Source: Bog-473 sp035551835
GTDB lineage: Bacteria; Actinomycetota; Acidimicrobiia; Acidimicrobiales; RAAP-2
NCBI GenBank assembly: GCA_035551835.1
Contig: DASZMN010000095.1
Span: 62,001 to 126,000 of the forward strand
DNA: 64,000 nt
Direction: 5' to 3'
The notes beneath the pieces were generated by a model that was not told where the DNA came from, made no database searches, and worked only from the letters and a program-made list of their open reading frames with translations. Positions 7,998 to 16,417 of the stretch are shown piece by piece (positions within the stretch are counted from its first letter, which is position 1; each line of letters starts with the position of its first letter). The position numbers were made by a program, and so were the translations under genes.

Positions 7998-8897
7998 TCA
8001 GCCGTCGCTCGGCGGCAGGTGCTCGAGGAACCGCGCCGACCAGTCCCGGAGATCCGCCGGCACCCAGCAGCCCGCTTCGTCGTTGATGACCGCCCAGTGC
8101 ACGGCGACGTCCTCGATCGTCACGTCGGGGCCGGGGTGCACATAGCCCGGCGTCGTCGCGATGAAGATGCGTGCGAAGCGACCCGCACCCGCCGCGTACA
8201 TGTCGCCGTTGACCGGGCAGGACTCGTGCGCCAGGTAGGCCGCCATGGGCGCCACCAACTCCGGCGCCATGTCGGGCGCTTCGCCACCGCCAGCCATGCG
8301 GGTCATCGCCGCCGGCGCGATGAGGTTGACCCGGATGCCGCAGGACGAACCGGCGACCGCAAGGCTGCGGGTGAGCCCGATGACGGCGGCCTTGGCCGTG
8401 GCATACGAGGTGTTGTTCTTGAGGCCGAAGACGCCGCTCGAGGTCGTCATGACGACGCGCCCGTACTCCTGCTCGAGGAGGTGCGGCCACGCGGCGCGGG
8501 TCACGTTGAACGAGCCGATGGTGTGGACGGCGAGATGCCGGGACAGGTCGTCGACGTCGAGCTCGGGAAGACCCGCCCACCGCATGATGCCGGCGTTGTT
8601 GATCACGATGTCGACGCGCCCGAAACCCTGGATCGCCGCCTCGACCAGAGCGGTCGCGCCGGCGGCGTCGGCGACGTCGTGCGCATCGGCCAGTGCCGCC
8701 CCGCCCGCGCTCGTGATCTCGGCCGCCACGTCCGAGGCGGGCCCCGCGTCGGCCCCCGTCCCCTCCATCGAACCGCCGAGGTCGTTGACCACGACGCTCG
8801 CCCCACGCTCGGCCAGGAGCACGGCGTAGGCGCGCCCGATCCCCCGGCCCGCACCGGTGACGACTGCGACCCGGCCGTCGAATCTGAGCTCTTGCAG
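7998..8897 (-). CDS. SDR of the multifunctional-enzyme hydroxyacyl-CoA dehydrogenase type, probable CTG start
   Basis: A 299-residue SDR. Reading upstream of GTG 8822 restores the complete first strand and cofactor loop FDGRVAVVTGAGRGIGRAYA, which a GTG start would delete. The only in-frame start-like codon after the preceding stop is CTG 8895-8897, with GAGG spaced 6 bases upstream. The rest shows VVNDLGGS, the INNAG motif, SYATAK as the catalytic Tyr-Lys, and a long C-terminal tail. This resembles the (3R)-hydroxyacyl-CoA dehydrogenase domain of peroxisomal multifunctional enzyme, so beta-oxidation of an acyl-CoA is the likely role. The amidohydrolase stop lies 10 bases upstream on the same strand, making an operon. 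Confidence 0.85.
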   Translation of the reverse strand: MQELRFDGRVAVVTGAGRGIGRAYAVLLAERGASVVVNDLGGSMEGTGADAGPASDVAAEITSAGGAALADAHDVADAAGATALVEAAIQGFGRVDIVINNAGIMRWAGLPELDVDDLSRHLAVHTIGSFNVTRAAWPHLLEQEYGRVVMTTSSGVFGLKNNTSYATAKAAVIGLTRSLAVAGSSCGIRVNLIAPAAMTRMAGGGEAPDMAPELVAPMAAYLAHESCPVNGDMYAAGAGRFARIFIATTPGYVHPGPDVTIEDVAVHWAVINDEAGCWVPADLRDWSARFLEHLPPSDG

Positions 8898-8907
8898 AGC
8901 CGGCCTC

Positions 8908-10152
8908 TTAGACGGCGGCGGGCGCGGGGAAGCCGAGGAGCGCGCCGAGGGTGCCGCCCACCATCGCCGCGCGCTCGTCGTCGGGGACGCCGACGAACTC
9001 CTCAGCCAGGAGTTGGCGGCTACCGCGGAACGTCCCTTCGGCGTGCGGGTAGTCGTTGCCCCACACGATCGTCGAGACCCCGGTGAGGTGGCGGCAGGCG
9101 ATGGCCACCGGGTCGTCCTGGAACGAGACGTGGAACTGGCGGCGCACGTACTCGCTCGGCATCAACGGATACGGCCACTTCTCGTTCAGCTTGAACAACT
9201 GCGCCATGTTGGCCTGCTGCTCGGGCGGCAGGGTCTCGTCCCAGTGCCCCAACCACCAATCGGCGTCCTGACCGATGCCGGTGATCCAGCACTTGTCCAT
9301 CGCCCCGACCAATGACGCCAGCCAGTGGGCGTTGAACTCGATCAACGCGAAGTGGAGGTCGGGGTAGCGCTCGGGCACGCCCCCGCCGATGAGCTGGCAC
9401 ATGACCTGCTGGGGGACGATCGTGCTGTAGATCGACTGCGTGATCATCCGCTTCGCGGCGGACTTCTCGGTCATGGGCTGGTTGACCTGGGCGGCGTTCT
9501 CCATGACCACCTTGAGCGTGGTGGACTCCGGATCGTCGACCTTCACCCCGCCCGTCTGGGTGTGGATGAAGACGTGGACGCCATTGGACTGCGCGGCCGC
9601 CCACACGGGGTCGTACTCACGCGAGTAGTACGGCTTGGGCGGCACGGCGGGCAGGAGGATCGCACGGAACCCGCCGGCCGCCACGCGCTCGATCTCGGCC
9701 ACGGCGTCGCCGATGTCGGTGATCGGCACCGGCGCCGTCGGGGCGAGGCGTGAGAAGTACGGGGAGAAACGCTCCAAGATGTAGTCGTTGTAGACCCGCG
9801 CGTGCGCCATCGACAGCTCGTGGTCGTCGGAGTAGAGCCCGAAGAGCGACAGGTTGGGATGCATCACCCCGACGTCGACGCCGTCGAACTCGAGATCCTC
9901 GATGATCATTTCGGGATCGCCCTCGGGCATCCGTCCACCGGTCTGGCGGTAGCGCGAGATCGTCCAGCCCTCGAAGCCGGGGGTGTGCAGCCGGCGGAAG
10001 ATCCGTGCACCGCCCTCGACCAGCGGCTCGATCTCGAAGTCCTCCTCCCAGACCCCGCGTTCGCGCAGGTGCCTGGGCAGGCGGGTCCGGAACAGGTCGG
10101 TCGGTTCGAGGATGTGCCCGTCCGCGGAGACGACAAATTCCTTCTCCGGCAT
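8908..10152 (-). CDS. Amidohydrolase family 2 protein (metal-dependent hydrolase or decarboxylase)
   Basis: A 414-residue PF04909-type TIM-barrel protein. The N-terminus reads VVSADGHILEPTDLF, with Asp-Gly-His where classical members have His-x-His. Later motifs are FIHTQTGG, FALIEFNAHW and VWGNDYPHAEGTF, the last carrying the conserved aspartate. Relatives include ACMSD-type decarboxylases and ring-opened-acid hydrolases. ATG 10152 has GGAAGG 8 bases upstream. Upstream open reading to 11244 on this strand is only the shadow of the cyclase gene. It precedes the SDR in one operon and diverges from the cyclase gene across operator site C. Confidence 0.88.
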   Translation of the reverse strand: MPEKEFVVSADGHILEPTDLFRTRLPRHLRERGVWEEDFEIEPLVEGGARIFRRLHTPGFEGWTISRYRQTGGRMPEGDPEMIIEDLEFDGVDVGVMHPNLSLFGLYSDDHELSMAHARVYNDYILERFSPYFSRLAPTAPVPITDIGDAVAEIERVAAGGFRAILLPAVPPKPYYSREYDPVWAAAQSNGVHVFIHTQTGGVKVDDPESTTLKVVMENAAQVNQPMTEKSAAKRMITQSIYSTIVPQQVMCQLIGGGVPERYPDLHFALIEFNAHWLASLVGAMDKCWITGIGQDADWWLGHWDETLPPEQQANMAQLFKLNEKWPYPLMPSEYVRRQFHVSFQDDPVAIACRHLTGVSTIVWGNDYPHAEGTFRGSRQLLAEEFVGVPDDERAAMVGGTLGALLGFPAPAAV

Positions 10153-10218
10153 GTGTGGTGCCTTCCGTCTTAGGTTCGGGAAAATCTTTGCAGGGCGCCC
10201 GAAGGTGCGAATCGAGAG

Positions 10219-10239
10219 TAGACCAACCGGTCGGTACAA
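10219..10239. promoter_or_regulatory. Operator site C
   Basis: TAGACCAACCGGTCGGTACA plus A; its reverse complement matches site D at 20 of 21 positions. The inner ACCAACCGGTCGGT (10222-10235) is a near-perfect palindrome, 12 of 14. It lies 66 bases from the amidohydrolase start and 33 bases from the cyclase start. Confidence 0.62.
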
Positions 10240-10272
10240 GACAACGACGCCGGACAGCAAGGAGCACGGACC

Positions 10273-11331
10273 ATGAACAAGCGGTGGAAGCAGCGCCCGC
10301 CCGGGTCGACCTGGGGTGACTGGGGCGATGACGACGAACTGGGGCGGATCAACCTGGTCACCTCCGAGTCGGTTCTGGCGGGCGTCCGGGAGGTCGAAGC
10401 CGGCGTCACGTTCTGCCTCAGCCTGCCGCTCGACTACCCGGGCGGCACGGCGCTGAACCAACGGCGGCATCCGCCCGTCGTTGCGCCGACCGAGGACATG
10501 CGGGGCGAGCCGGCCGCCTTCTACAACGTGCACATGAGCGAGATGGATGACTTCGGCGACCCCAAGTACGTCGACGTGTGGGCCGACGACGTGGTGACGC
10601 TTTCGTTGCAGTACTCCACGCAGTGGGACTCGCTCGCCCACGTCGGGGCCGAGTTCGACGCAGACGGCGACGGGGTGGAAGAGGCCGTGTACTACAACGG
10701 CTACCGCGCCGGGGTCGACCTGGTGGGACCGCGGCCCGACGCCCGCGGCGACGGTGGTCCGCATCGAGCCTTCGCCCATCACCTCGGTCTCGAGCACATG
10801 GCCCGACACGGCGTCCAGGGACGCGGCGTGCTGGTCGACCTGGCGCAGCACCTCGGGGACGAATGGCAACGGGTCGATCGCGCCAAGCTCGAGGAGATCA
10901 TGGCGGCGGACGGGGTGGTGGTCGAGCCGGGCGACATCCTCCTCCTGCACACCGGCTTTGCCACCAGGGTGCTGGAATGGGCACGCGACCCGGACCCGGT
11001 GAAGATCCACACGATGTGCTCGTATCTCGACGCGCGGGACCCGTCGCTGCTGGAGTGGATCGCCGACGCCCAGATCTCGGCGCTCGTCGCCGACAACTAC
11101 GCGGTGGAAGGGCTCCTCGGCAAGGACCGTGACCCGGGCCGCCACTCGTTCCTGCCGCTCCACCACCTGTGCCTGTTCAAGCTCGGCGTTCCCTTGGGCG
11201 AGATGTGGTACCTCGACGAGCTGGCCGCGTGGCTGCGCGAGCACGGGAGGAGCCGGTTCCTGCTGACGGCCCCACCGTTGCGCATGCCCGGCGTGGTCGG
11301 ATCACCGGTGACGCCGATCGCCACCGTGTGA
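10273..11331 (+). CDS. Cyclase-family (kynurenine-formamidase-like) metal hydrolase
   Basis: A 352-residue PF04199-type protein. It shows the family signature STQWDSLAHVGAEFD, a metal-binding HxGTHxD-like element in longer actinobacterial form, plus GRGVLVDLAQHLG, PGDILLLHTGF and FLPLHHLCLFKLGVPLGEMWYLDELA. Members hydrolyse amides, lactones or ring compounds using Zn or Mn. Typical formamidases are about 210 residues; this one belongs to the longer class found with catabolic genes. ATG 10273 has AAGGAG 9 bases upstream. It is divergent from the amidohydrolase and convergent with the BVMO. A role in opening a lactone made by the BVMO is attractive but only inferred. Confidence 0.85.
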   Translation: MNKRWKQRPPGSTWGDWGDDDELGRINLVTSESVLAGVREVEAGVTFCLSLPLDYPGGTALNQRRHPPVVAPTEDMRGEPAAFYNVHMSEMDDFGDPKYVDVWADDVVTLSLQYSTQWDSLAHVGAEFDADGDGVEEAVYYNGYRAGVDLVGPRPDARGDGGPHRAFAHHLGLEHMARHGVQGRGVLVDLAQHLGDEWQRVDRAKLEEIMAADGVVVEPGDILLLHTGFATRVLEWARDPDPVKIHTMCSYLDARDPSLLEWIADAQISALVADNYAVEGLLGKDRDPGRHSFLPLHHLCLFKLGVPLGEMWYLDELAAWLREHGRSRFLLTAPPLRMPGVVGSPVTPIATV

Positions 11332-11346
11332 GCCGGCGCCGTCCTC

Positions 11347-13005
11347 TCAGGTCGTGGCGGGTGCCGGCTCGGAGGCGCCGGCAAAGACGAAGGCGTCGTA
11401 GTCATTGGCCACCACTTCGGCGACGACGGAGAAGAACTTGGGACGTCCGGCCGAGTTGAGGAGGTAGCGCTTGGGCTTCCCGGGGATGTTGGTGCCGAAG
11501 TAGTAGCTCTTCTCGCCGAAGGAAAGTGGTGATGCCGCGCCGCGGTCGATCATCTTGGTCCAGCGCTCCTCGGAGCGCGCGGAGACCTCCACCTCGTCGA
11601 AGCCGTGGTCCCGCGCGTACACGAGGAGATCGGTGATGAAGTCCACCTGATCGCCGTTGTAGCGCGGGTTGTTGCCGGCGGCCGCGTGGGGTCCCCCGGG
11701 AAAGAACAGGTTGGGGAAACCACGGGTCTGCACGCCGAGAAAGGTCTGCGGACCGTCCGTCCAGGACTCGACGAGGGCCAGGCCGCTGCGACCGCGGATG
11801 CCCATGCGTGAGAGCGCGCCGGTCCCGAAGTCGAAGCCGGTCGCCCACACGATGACATCGAACTCGCGCACGCCGTCGGCCGTCTCGATCCCGGTCGGCA
11901 CCACCTTGACGATCGGGGTCTCGCGCAGGTCCACCAGCGAGACATTGGGCTGGTTGAACGCCTCGAAGTAGCCCGCGACGAAAGGCGGTCGTTTCTCCCC
12001 GAAGCGGTGGTCCGTGGGGATCAGGCGGTCGGCCGTCGTCGGGTCGGCGACGATGTCGCGGATCTTGCCGGCGATGAACTCGCACCACTCGGCGTTGGCC
12101 TCTGGGTTGGAGAGCAGGTCGAGGTAGTTGCTCGTCAGCTTCGTGAAGCCGGGGCTGTTCCACATGGTCTCGTAGAACCGCTGCCGTTCTTCGGCCGAGT
12201 CGTCGAAGGCGCCGCGATCGGACGCCTTGTGGTGGAACCCGTGCACCGAGGTGTTGAGGACCTCGCGCAGCTGCTCGAACCCGGCCCGCAGCTCGGCCTG
12301 CTCTTCGGGCGTGATCGGCCGGTTGTTCAGCGGCGTGCACCAGTTGGGTGTGCGCTGGTACACGGTGAGGGAGGCCACCTCCTCCACGAGGGCGGCGACA
12401 ACCTGCACGCCGCTCGACGACGTGCCCACGACCGCGACCCGCTTCCCCACCAGGTCGACCGGGTGCTCCGGCCACCGACCGGTGTGGAACATCTCGCCCG
12501 CGAACTCGTCGCCTCCGGGTATGTCGGGCAGGTAGGGCACCGAGAGCACACCGGTCGCCGCCACGACGTTGCGGGCCCGCACCGTCGTCCCGTCGTCACA
12601 CGCGACCTGCCACCGGTGGGCGACCTCGTCATAGACGGCCGACGTGACGCTCGCGCCGAAGCGCATGTGCTCCCGGAGCCCGAAGCGGTCCACGACGTGG
12701 TTCAGGTACCGCTCCGTCTCGGGCTGGGCCGCGAAATGCTCGGACCACTCCCATTCCTCGAAGAGCTTGCGGGAAAAGAGGTAGCCGTAGGTGTAGCTCT
12801 CGGAGTCGAAGCGTGCACCGGGATACCGGTTCCAGTACCAGGTGCCCCCGGCGCCGGCGCCGGCTTCGACCAACCGGGCGGTGAACCCGGACTCGAGGGC
12901 GCGGTACAGCTGGTAGATGCCGGTGATCCCGGCACCCACGACGAGCACATCGACCTCGGCCGTAGCGGCACTCTCGGCGGGTGCCGGATCGTGGGGGGAA
13001 GTCAT
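11347..13005 (-). CDS. Flavin-containing Baeyer-Villiger-type monooxygenase
   Basis: A 552-residue FAD/NADPH monooxygenase. It has the FAD loop GAGITG (about 24-29), TWYWNRYPGARFDSES, the type I BVMO fingerprint FAGEMFHTGRWP (168-179, FxGxxxHxxxW), the NADPH loop GTSSSG (194-199) and the second family block VWATGFDFGTG. These enzymes insert one oxygen next to a ketone, turning cyclic ketones into lactones. The start is ATG 13005; a TTG-led extension to 13044 has no ribosome site. It diverges from the Rieske oxygenase across site D. Steroid, terpenoid or cyclohexanone-type ketones are all possible substrates. Confidence 0.92.
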   Translation of the reverse strand: MTSPHDPAPAESAATAEVDVLVVGAGITGIYQLYRALESGFTARLVEAGAGAGGTWYWNRYPGARFDSESYTYGYLFSRKLFEEWEWSEHFAAQPETERYLNHVVDRFGLREHMRFGASVTSAVYDEVAHRWQVACDDGTTVRARNVVAATGVLSVPYLPDIPGGDEFAGEMFHTGRWPEHPVDLVGKRVAVVGTSSSGVQVVAALVEEVASLTVYQRTPNWCTPLNNRPITPEEQAELRAGFEQLREVLNTSVHGFHHKASDRGAFDDSAEERQRFYETMWNSPGFTKLTSNYLDLLSNPEANAEWCEFIAGKIRDIVADPTTADRLIPTDHRFGEKRPPFVAGYFEAFNQPNVSLVDLRETPIVKVVPTGIETADGVREFDVIVWATGFDFGTGALSRMGIRGRSGLALVESWTDGPQTFLGVQTRGFPNLFFPGGPHAAAGNNPRYNGDQVDFITDLLVYARDHGFDEVEVSARSEERWTKMIDRGAASPLSFGEKSYYFGTNIPGKPKRYLLNSAGRPKFFSVVAEVVANDYDAFVFAGASEPAPATT

Positions 13006-13070
13006 ATCGAGGCGGGGCCTGTCGTCACCGGTGGACCGGAGCAACGACCCGGGAACACCATCGCTAGGTT

Positions 13071-13091
13071 TTGTACCGACCGGTTAGTCTA
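13071..13091. promoter_or_regulatory. Operator site D
   Basis: TTGTACCGACCGGTTAGTCT plus A, nearly identical to the reverse complement of site C. The palindromic core ACCGACCGGTTAGT is at 13075-13088. It lies 65 bases from the BVMO start and 32 bases from the Rieske start. Its right end, TAGTCT, may also serve as the Rieske -10 hexamer. Confidence 0.62.
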
Positions 13092-13123
13092 ATTCGCTTC
13101 GGTACGCAGCAGGAGAAGACAGT

Positions 13124-14482
13124 ATGGCGATCGTGGAGCAGAAGTGGTCGGCCCTCCCGGTGCCCTTTGCCATCGAGATGCCGGACCGGGTGCCCAAGGA
13201 GCGGTACTACGACCCCGACTTCTACCGGCTGGAAGGCGAGCTCCTCTGGCCGCGGGTCTGGCAGATGGCGTGCCGCCTCGAGGAGATCCCCCAGCCGGGT
13301 GACTTCGCCGAGTACCAGATACTCGATCAGTCGGTGCTGGTCGTCCGGACCGAGGACATGGGCGTGCGCGCCTTCGACAACGTGTGCCGCCACCGCGGCG
13401 TGCGCTTCGCCCAGGGCCGGGGCTCCAAGCCTGGTGGCTTCGTCTGCCCCTTCCACGGCTGGTGTTACGGCACGGACGGCCAGAACACCCGCGTCACGCA
13501 GTCGGCCGGCTTCTCCGAGCACAACCTCGAGGCGCCGGACCTGAACCTCGCGCCTGTGCGGTGCGAGACCTGGGGTGGCTGCGCCTGGATCAACCTCGAC
13601 CGCGACGCACCCCCGCTGCGCGAGTGCATGGAGCCCTTCGCCACGGTGCTCGACGCCTGGAAGATGGAGTCGCTCCGGGCCGAGTGGTGGTACTCCGCTC
13701 GGCTGCCCGTCAACTGGAAGCTCGGGGTGGAAGCATTCGTCGAGCAGTACCACGTGTTGCAATCGCATCCGCAGCTGCGCATCTCGGGGCGCTACCCCGG
13801 CCGCGACGCCTTCGACCCGCGCTCGTTCCTCGATTCCGAGCTGGTCTACCTGCGCACGATGAGCGAGGGCATGGCGGGCATGGTCCACGCCCGGGACCTC
13901 CGCATCGCGGAGGGGATGGCAGCCCTGGAGCTCCCGGGCGACTTCAAGGCGGCGCGCTCGACCTGGGACCGTTCCTTCAACGACGCGGTGGTCCAGGCGC
14001 AGCGCGCCAGGGGCTGCGACATGCCGGACCTGAACGAACTGGCGGAGCAGGGGATCGACGACACTATGTGGTACTGCTTCCCGCACTTCTTCGTGCTCCC
14101 GATGTACAGCAGCGCGACCTCCTATCGGTTCCGCCCGCTGGGCCCCGAAGAGACGCTCATGGACATGTGGTCGCTCACCCGGTATCCCGCGGGGGAAGAG
14201 CCGGAAGCGCCGGCTGTCCCCGAGCCCTGGCTGCACGACGACCCGAGGTGGCCCCCCATTCCCACCCAGGACTTCTCTAACCTGCCCAAGCAACAGCGGG
14301 GGCTGCACGCGCACAGCTTCGAGTACATGCGCCTCTCGGAACAGGGCGAGGGCCACATCTCGAACTACCAGCGCATCATCGACGGGTTCCTGGCCGGTCT
14401 CCCGACCGAGCAGCTCCTTCCCGCGCTGCGCAAGGTCAACCTCAACCCGCTGGAACAGCCCATCGTCGAGATCGAGATCTGA
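13124..14482 (+). CDS. Rieske non-heme iron oxygenase, large subunit
   Basis: A 452-residue ring-hydroxylating-oxygenase alpha subunit. The Rieske [2Fe-2S] ligands are visible as CRH (Cys88, His90) and CPFH (Cys108, His111). The mononuclear iron site is in EAFVEQYHVLQSHPQ (His210, His215) after NWKLGVE. No small subunit, ferredoxin or reductase gene is close, so electrons must come from elsewhere; many single-component members act on steroid, quaternary-amine or alicyclic substrates. ATG 13124 has AGGAGA spaced 7 bases. It heads an operon with SnoaL, LLM and CMD genes (gaps 10, 13 and 4 bases). Confidence 0.92.
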   Translation: MAIVEQKWSALPVPFAIEMPDRVPKERYYDPDFYRLEGELLWPRVWQMACRLEEIPQPGDFAEYQILDQSVLVVRTEDMGVRAFDNVCRHRGVRFAQGRGSKPGGFVCPFHGWCYGTDGQNTRVTQSAGFSEHNLEAPDLNLAPVRCETWGGCAWINLDRDAPPLRECMEPFATVLDAWKMESLRAEWWYSARLPVNWKLGVEAFVEQYHVLQSHPQLRISGRYPGRDAFDPRSFLDSELVYLRTMSEGMAGMVHARDLRIAEGMAALELPGDFKAARSTWDRSFNDAVVQAQRARGCDMPDLNELAEQGIDDTMWYCFPHFFVLPMYSSATSYRFRPLGPEETLMDMWSLTRYPAGEEPEAPAVPEPWLHDDPRWPPIPTQDFSNLPKQQRGLHAHSFEYMRLSEQGEGHISNYQRIIDGFLAGLPTEQLLPALRKVNLNPLEQPIVEIEI

Positions 14483-14492
14483 GTCCTGGGGC

Positions 14493-14891
14493 ATGGACGA
14501 CGGCAGGTTGGCCGACGTGGCAGAGGGTGTCCGCACCGCGATCGCGACCTATACGCACGCGCTCGACGACGGCAGAACGGACGACCTCGTGGCCACGTAC
14601 TGCCCCGACGGGTCCTGCGACATGCCCGGCCTGGGCCGCCACGAGGGCCACGACGCGCTACGAGAGGCATACGGGGGCTGGAAGCCGGTCCGGCCCCAGC
14701 GCCACCTGATCAGCAACACGCTCGTCACGCAGTGGGACGACGACGAGGCGCAGGCCACCAGCGACTTCGTGTTCTTGCTGAGGGGCGACCACGGGTGGGC
14801 CGTGGGCGTCGTCGGCCGATACCGTGACGTCTTGCACCGCGACGGCGCCGTCTGGCGCTTCCACAGCCGGGTCGCCGAGTTCAGCGCATAG
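14493..14891 (+). CDS. SnoaL/NTF2-like protein
   Basis: A 132-residue protein of the NTF2-like fold. It begins with a helix (TAIATYTHALDDGRTDDLVATYCPDGS) typical of SnoaL_4-type proteins, then RHEGHDALREAY, RHLISNTLV and a final strand VWRFHSRVAEFS. Such proteins act as small isomerases, dehydratases or dioxygenase beta-like partners; the fold resembles the beta subunit of ring-hydroxylating dioxygenases. It lies directly behind the Rieske alpha subunit, so it could be a partner, but it could equally act on the product. Confidence 0.8.
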   Translation: MDDGRLADVAEGVRTAIATYTHALDDGRTDDLVATYCPDGSCDMPGLGRHEGHDALREAYGGWKPVRPQRHLISNTLVTQWDDDEAQATSDFVFLLRGDHGWAVGVVGRYRDVLHRDGAVWRFHSRVAEFSA

Positions 14892-14904
14892 AACGGGGTA
14901 CCGC

Positions 14905-15735
14905 ATGAGGTTCGGACTCGACGTCGCGCAGCAACGCATGCCCTGGGACGAGTTGGTGCGCCGCGTCCGTCTGGCCGAGGACCTCGGTTTCGACGGCGTC
15001 TGGGGCTTCGACCACTTCCAGCCGATGTACGGCGAGGGGCCCGGGGAGACGTTCGAGGGCATGACCACGCTGGCGGCCCTCGCCGGTGTGACGTCGCGCA
15101 TCCGGCTGGGCCTCTTGGTCACCGGTGCGACGTACCGGCACCCGTCGGTCCTGGCCGCCCAGGCGGTGACCATCGACCACGCGTCGCACGGTCGACTGGA
15201 GCTGGCCCTCGGCGCGGCCTGGTTCGAGAAGGAGCACCGCGAGCTCGGGATCCCCTTCCCGCCCCTCGGGCAGCGCTTCGACCTGCTCGAGGACGCGCTG
15301 GAGATCGTCACCCGCCTGTTCACCGGGGAGGTCGTGTCCTACGAGGGCGCGCAGGTGTCGCTGCACGACGCGGCGCTGCGGCCCCGGCCCGTGCAGGACC
15401 CGCACCCCCCGATCTGGATCGGCGGCACCGGCCCGACGCGCACCCTCCCGTTGGCCGCACGCTTCGCCGACGTCTGGCATGCGTTCGGGTCACCCAACTC
15501 GTTGCGTGAGTCGAGTGCGCGGCTCGACCAGCTGGCGGGGGAGGTGGGGCGCGACCCGGCGGCCATCGTGCGGGCCGGCTCCCTCTCCCTCGACGACCTC
15601 GAGACGGCCCGCAAGCACACGGGCAGGTGGCGCGACGCCGGCTTCGGCTACCTCGTCTGCGGCTGGCCCGAGGCGGGCGAGCCACAGGTCGACGCCTTCG
15701 TGCGCGACGTCCTGCCTCAGTTCGTCGACGGCTGA
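14905..15735 (+). CDS. LLM-class flavin/F420-dependent oxidoreductase
   Basis: A 276-residue TIM-barrel luciferase-like protein: MRFGLDVAQQ, LAEDLGFDGVWGFDHFQPM, SRIRLGLLVTGATYRHP, LELALGAAWFEKEHRELGIPFP and the phosphate-binding PPIWIGGTGPTRTLPLAARFAD. This branch is usually F420-dependent in actinomycetes. It uses ATG 14905. It is the third gene of the Rieske operon, 13 bases after SnoaL and 4 bases before the CMD gene. It may reduce or oxidise an intermediate of the same route; the substrate is not predictable. Confidence 0.87.
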   Translation: MRFGLDVAQQRMPWDELVRRVRLAEDLGFDGVWGFDHFQPMYGEGPGETFEGMTTLAALAGVTSRIRLGLLVTGATYRHPSVLAAQAVTIDHASHGRLELALGAAWFEKEHRELGIPFPPLGQRFDLLEDALEIVTRLFTGEVVSYEGAQVSLHDAALRPRPVQDPHPPIWIGGTGPTRTLPLAARFADVWHAFGSPNSLRESSARLDQLAGEVGRDPAAIVRAGSLSLDDLETARKHTGRWRDAGFGYLVCGWPEAGEPQVDAFVRDVLPQFVDG

Positions 15736-15739
15736 GCCC

Positions 15740-16327
15740 GTGAGCACCGAGCGCGTCGCACCGATTCCGCCCCGGGAGTGGCCCGAGGGCATGGCCGAGG
15801 CGCTGGCCGCGGCCTACCGGCCCGAAAACCCGCGCCACCCCGTCTCGCCGCGCGACCCGGCGAGCCCCAAGGGGCTGAATGCCATGGGGGTCCTGGCGCA
15901 CCACCCCGAGCTGACCGCGGCCTACAACCAGCTCATCCGCCACGCGCTGTACTTCACGACCATCACGCCCCGCCAGCGCGAACTGCTCGTACTCCGCGTG
16001 GCCCATCAGCGTGGCGCGGCCTACGAATGGGCGCAGCACGTGTACCAGGGCGGCGTCGCCGGCCTGGTACCGGAAGAAGTGGCGCGCGTCCGCGTCGGAC
16101 CCGACGCGCCCGAGTGGCCCCCCCTCGAGCGGGCCCTGCTCTCGGCCGCCGACGAACTGGTGGCCGACGCGCGCATCGGGGACGAGACCTACGCCGCCCT
16201 TTCGGCCGAGCTCGACACCCAGCAGTTGATGGACGTGGTCTTCACGGTGGGCGCCTACGAGGTGTTCGCCATGGCCATGCGCACGTTCGACGTCGAGCTG
16301 GACGACGACCTGCGGCCGTACGCCTGA
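15740..16327 (+). CDS. Carboxymuconolactone decarboxylase-like protein
   Basis: A 195-residue all-helical CMD/AhpD-fold protein starting at GTG 15740. The core is ITPRQRELLVLRVAHQRGAAYEWAQHVYQG, where the family's peroxidatic CxxC is absent and the EWAQH element typical of the decarboxylase-like branch is present, followed by LLSAADELVADARI and a DVVFTVGAYEVFAMAM helix. This branch often sits with ring-cleavage genes. A role in decarboxylation of a lactone acid or in protection is possible but unproved. It is the last gene of the Rieske operon; a hairpin follows at 16382. Confidence 0.82.
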   Translation: MSTERVAPIPPREWPEGMAEALAAAYRPENPRHPVSPRDPASPKGLNAMGVLAHHPELTAAYNQLIRHALYFTTITPRQRELLVLRVAHQRGAAYEWAQHVYQGGVAGLVPEEVARVRVGPDAPEWPPLERALLSAADELVADARIGDETYAALSAELDTQQLMDVVFTVGAYEVFAMAMRTFDVELDDDLRPYA

Positions 16328-16381
16328 CGTCGGCGCCGAGGCGGTGCGGGCCCCGTTCTCCCACTCTCTGTTCCGTCGAAA

Positions 16382-16406
16382 CCGGGGCAGGACGTGCGCG
16401 CCCCGG
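16382..16406. terminator. Stem-loop between convergent genes
   Basis: CCGGGGC (16382-16388) and GCCCCGG (16400-16406) form a perfect 7-base stem with an 11-base loop in the 90-base gap between the convergent CMD and acyl-CoA synthetase genes. There is no T-tract, as is common in high-GC actinomycetes, so termination is plausible only. Confidence 0.45.
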
Positions 16407-16417
16407 CCATTGGCTCC

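Noticed and set aside
10153..11244. Extension of the amidohydrolase frame upstream of 10152
   Set aside because: It is antisense to the cyclase gene, has no homologous motifs, and ATG 10152 has a good ribosome site at the normal family start.
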